Shown piece by piece: positions 28,150 through 29,420 of a DNA stretch of 29,420 nt. The stretch spans positions 1 to 29,420 of the IMG/VR virus record IMGVR_UViG_3300045952_000078. The stretch is one strand, 5' to 3'. This stretch comes from a virus. Numbering within the stretch: position 1 is the stretch's first letter; every line of letters starts with the position of its first letter. Both the position numbers and the translations under genes were made by a program. The notes beneath the pieces were generated by a model. It was not told where the DNA came from and did no database searches. It saw only the letters and a program-made list of their open reading frames with translations.

Positions 28150-29420
28150 CGCCACCAAGGAACTCCCTCTCTCCGTCGAGAAGGCAGCCGCGCCCGAGTT
28201 CGACGCGCGCTTCGTGCTCTCTGCCGCCTCGCCCGACCGCGTCAACGACACGATCGCGCCCGCCGCCTACAAGTCGCTGCTGGGCAAGCGTTACACCGCC
28301 TGCTGGGACCACAAGCACGACAAGGTCATCGGCTACTGGGACAACCTGAAGGCGATCGGCGACCGCCTCGTCGGCGACCTGAAGTGCATCCCGACGAGCG
28401 TCGGCCAGATGGCGAAGCTGTGCCTCGCCGAAGGCGTGCCGCTCTGCGCCTCGATCGGCTTCATCGGCAAGGGCGAGAGGAACGACAAGGGCGGCGTTCA
28501 CTTCACGCAGCTCGAGCTCGGCGAGGTGTCCCTCGTCATCTTCCCCGCGCACGAGCGCGCGGTGCAGATCGCCAAGTCATTCGGAATCACCCTGCCGGAC
28601 CCCGCTGGGCAAGTGCCCGCGAGCGGCGGCCCGGCTCCGCAGTTCGTCGCGGCAAGTGCCGCTCGCAGTCCCTCCAGGAGTCACAGCATGGGCAAGACCA
28701 TTTCCGAGCTCGTAGTCGAGACGCAAAGCGCGCAGGTGGCCGCGCGCGACAGGCTCGCCGAGCAGACCTCGAAGCTGGGCGAGATCGAATCCCCGACCAG
28801 CGATGAATTCATCACCCAGAAGGCGTTGGTCGATGAGCTCGACGCCGAGCTCCACGCGATCGACGGCAAGCTCGCGACCTTGAAAAGCAGTGAAACGAGA
28901 CTTGCTGCGGGAGCTCTCGCGACGAAGAGCGCGCAGGTCATCCGGCGCGACTCCGTGAAGGACACCGAACACCTGCTCGGCAAGCTCGCGCTCGTGACCT
29001 ACGAGGCGGCGTGCAAGTCGATGAAGATCGACGACGTGGTCGCGATCCGCTTCCCCGGCTCGGCCGCAATCGAGACGATCGTCAAGGCCGCGCAGAACCC
29101 GGCGATGACGAACGTGCCGGGCTACGCGCAGGAGCTGACGCGCATCGGCTACGGGCAGTTGATGGACATGCTGCGCGCCGAGGCGATCCTGCCGAAGTGC
29201 GTGCCCTTCGGGCAGCAGCACAGCTTCGAGGGCTACACCTCGATCACCTACCCGATCCGCAGCGGCACGCCCACGGATGCAGCGGGCGCGTTCCGCGCCG
29301 AGGGTGCGCCGATTCGAGTCGGCGGGCTGCACTTCACGAGCGGCTCGCTCACGCCGAAGAACCTGGGCGTCATCCTGACCGCGACCGAGGAGATGCTGCG
29401 GCGCTCGACGATCGATCTCG
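28127..29420 (+). CDS. Prohead protease-major capsid fusion, 5' part (continues at 1-750)
   Basis: ATG 28127 has GAGG upstream. Residues 1-155 are a prohead protease of the HK97 gp4 / S78 type: SPDRVNDTIAPAAYKSLLG, His62/His64 in WDHKHDKVIG, the catalytic Ser109 in CASIGF, and LGEVSLVIFPAHERA. A Pro/Ala/Ser-rich linker (about 157-187) leads without a stop into the capsid. Residues 188 to about 265 are coiled coil like the HK97 delta (scaffold) domain, followed by the shell domain with MTNVPGYAQELTRIGYGQLMD. Met188 has its own strong ribosome site. The complete product is 638 residues. Self-cleavage of the linker would be required to separate the parts. Confidence 0.92.
   Translation, partial: MPETVECSATKELPLSVEKAAAPEFDARFVLSAASPDRVNDTIAPAAYKSLLGKRYTACWDHKHDKVIGYWDNLKAIGDRLVGDLKCIPTSVGQMAKLCLAEGVPLCASIGFIGKGERNDKGGVHFTQLELGEVSLVIFPAHERAVQIAKSFGITLPDPAGQVPASGGPAPQFVAASAARSPSRSHSMGKTISELVVETQSAQVAARDRLAEQTSKLGEIESPTSDEFITQKALVDELDAELHAIDGKLATLKSSETRLAAGALATKSAQVIRRDSVKDTEHLLGKLALVTYEAACKSMKIDDVVAIRFPGSAAIETIVKAAQNPAMTNVPGYAQELTRIGYGQLMDMLRAEAILPKCVPFGQQHSFEGYTSITYPIRSGTPTDAAGAFRAEGAPIRVGGLHFTSGSLTPKNLGVILTATEEMLRRSTIDL
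28676..28690 (+). promoter_or_regulatory. Internal ribosome site and start within the protease-capsid gene
   Basis: AGGAG (28676-28680), a 7-base spacer and ATG 28688 lie in frame with the fusion. Initiation here would give a 451-residue capsid protein with delta domain and no protease, the same product as a separate gp5 gene. Confidence 0.75.
29294..29420. repeat. Direct terminal repeat, right copy
   Basis: Identical to 1-127. See the left copy; the two should be merged to one when the contig is closed. Confidence 0.95.

Overview
The window is the complete genome of a temperate, lambda-like siphophage in circular form. The first 127 bases (1-127) and the last 127 (29294-29420) are identical, so the contig closes on itself at about 29,293 unique bases. 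The capsid gene runs through the join, from 28127 to 750. The phage attachment site is intact rather than split into two ends, so this is a phage molecule (virion or excised circle) and not an integrated prophage. High GC, dense 1-4 base ATGA/GTGA/TAATG overlaps and a tRNA-His attachment core that reads like a proteobacterial tRNA suggest a GC-rich proteobacterial host. A betaproteobacterium is plausible, but the sequence does not prove it.

Layout, rightward arm (+ strand, 22439 through the join to 16475). The early part holds a Cro-like protein, a ribbon-helix-helix protein, a VRR-NUC nuclease and an O-like replication protein with an internal tandem repeat. Several small Zn-ribbon, membrane and aromatic proteins and two HNH proteins follow. 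The packaging and head genes are terS, terL, an in-frame prohead protease-major capsid fusion, a small lipoprotein, a Pro/Trp repeat protein, a two-helix membrane protein, a small head-region protein, the portal, a collagen-like protein and connector, closure and terminator proteins. The tail genes are the tube protein, the G/GT chaperones with a -1 frameshift, an unknown protein, the tape measure, M-, L- and K-like proteins, a 1417-residue J-like tip protein and a fibre with a C-terminal S74 chaperone.

Layout, leftward arm (- strand, 22387 to 16478). A short HTH repressor without a peptidase domain is followed by a membrane/Zn-ribbon protein in the same operon. Beyond the left operators lies an early-left operon: small proteins, a DUF3102/HPD-motif protein, a RecT-like annealing protein, a DUF4224 (excisionase-like) protein and a tyrosine integrase that ends beside attP. 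A FDXHR-type zinc protein lies on the far side of attP.

Control. Operators of the form CGCAAA-N2-TTTGCG lie in the -35/-10 spacers of a leftward promoter (near 21521-21550) and a rightward promoter (near 22382-22410). A second operator lies 23 bp away in each case. This reproduces the lambda immunity layout OL-PL / accessory gene-repressor / OR-PR-cro with a different sequence. attP has a tRNA-His 3' part as core and four copies of an ATTTGCCAAAAAT-type arm site, two on each side.

What is missing: no endolysin, no Q-like late regulator and no exonuclease beside the annealing protein are recognisable. No CRISPR array, rRNA, complete tRNA or insertion sequence was seen. No stretch above 300 bases lacks a gene; the longest is the attP region (about 230 bases).
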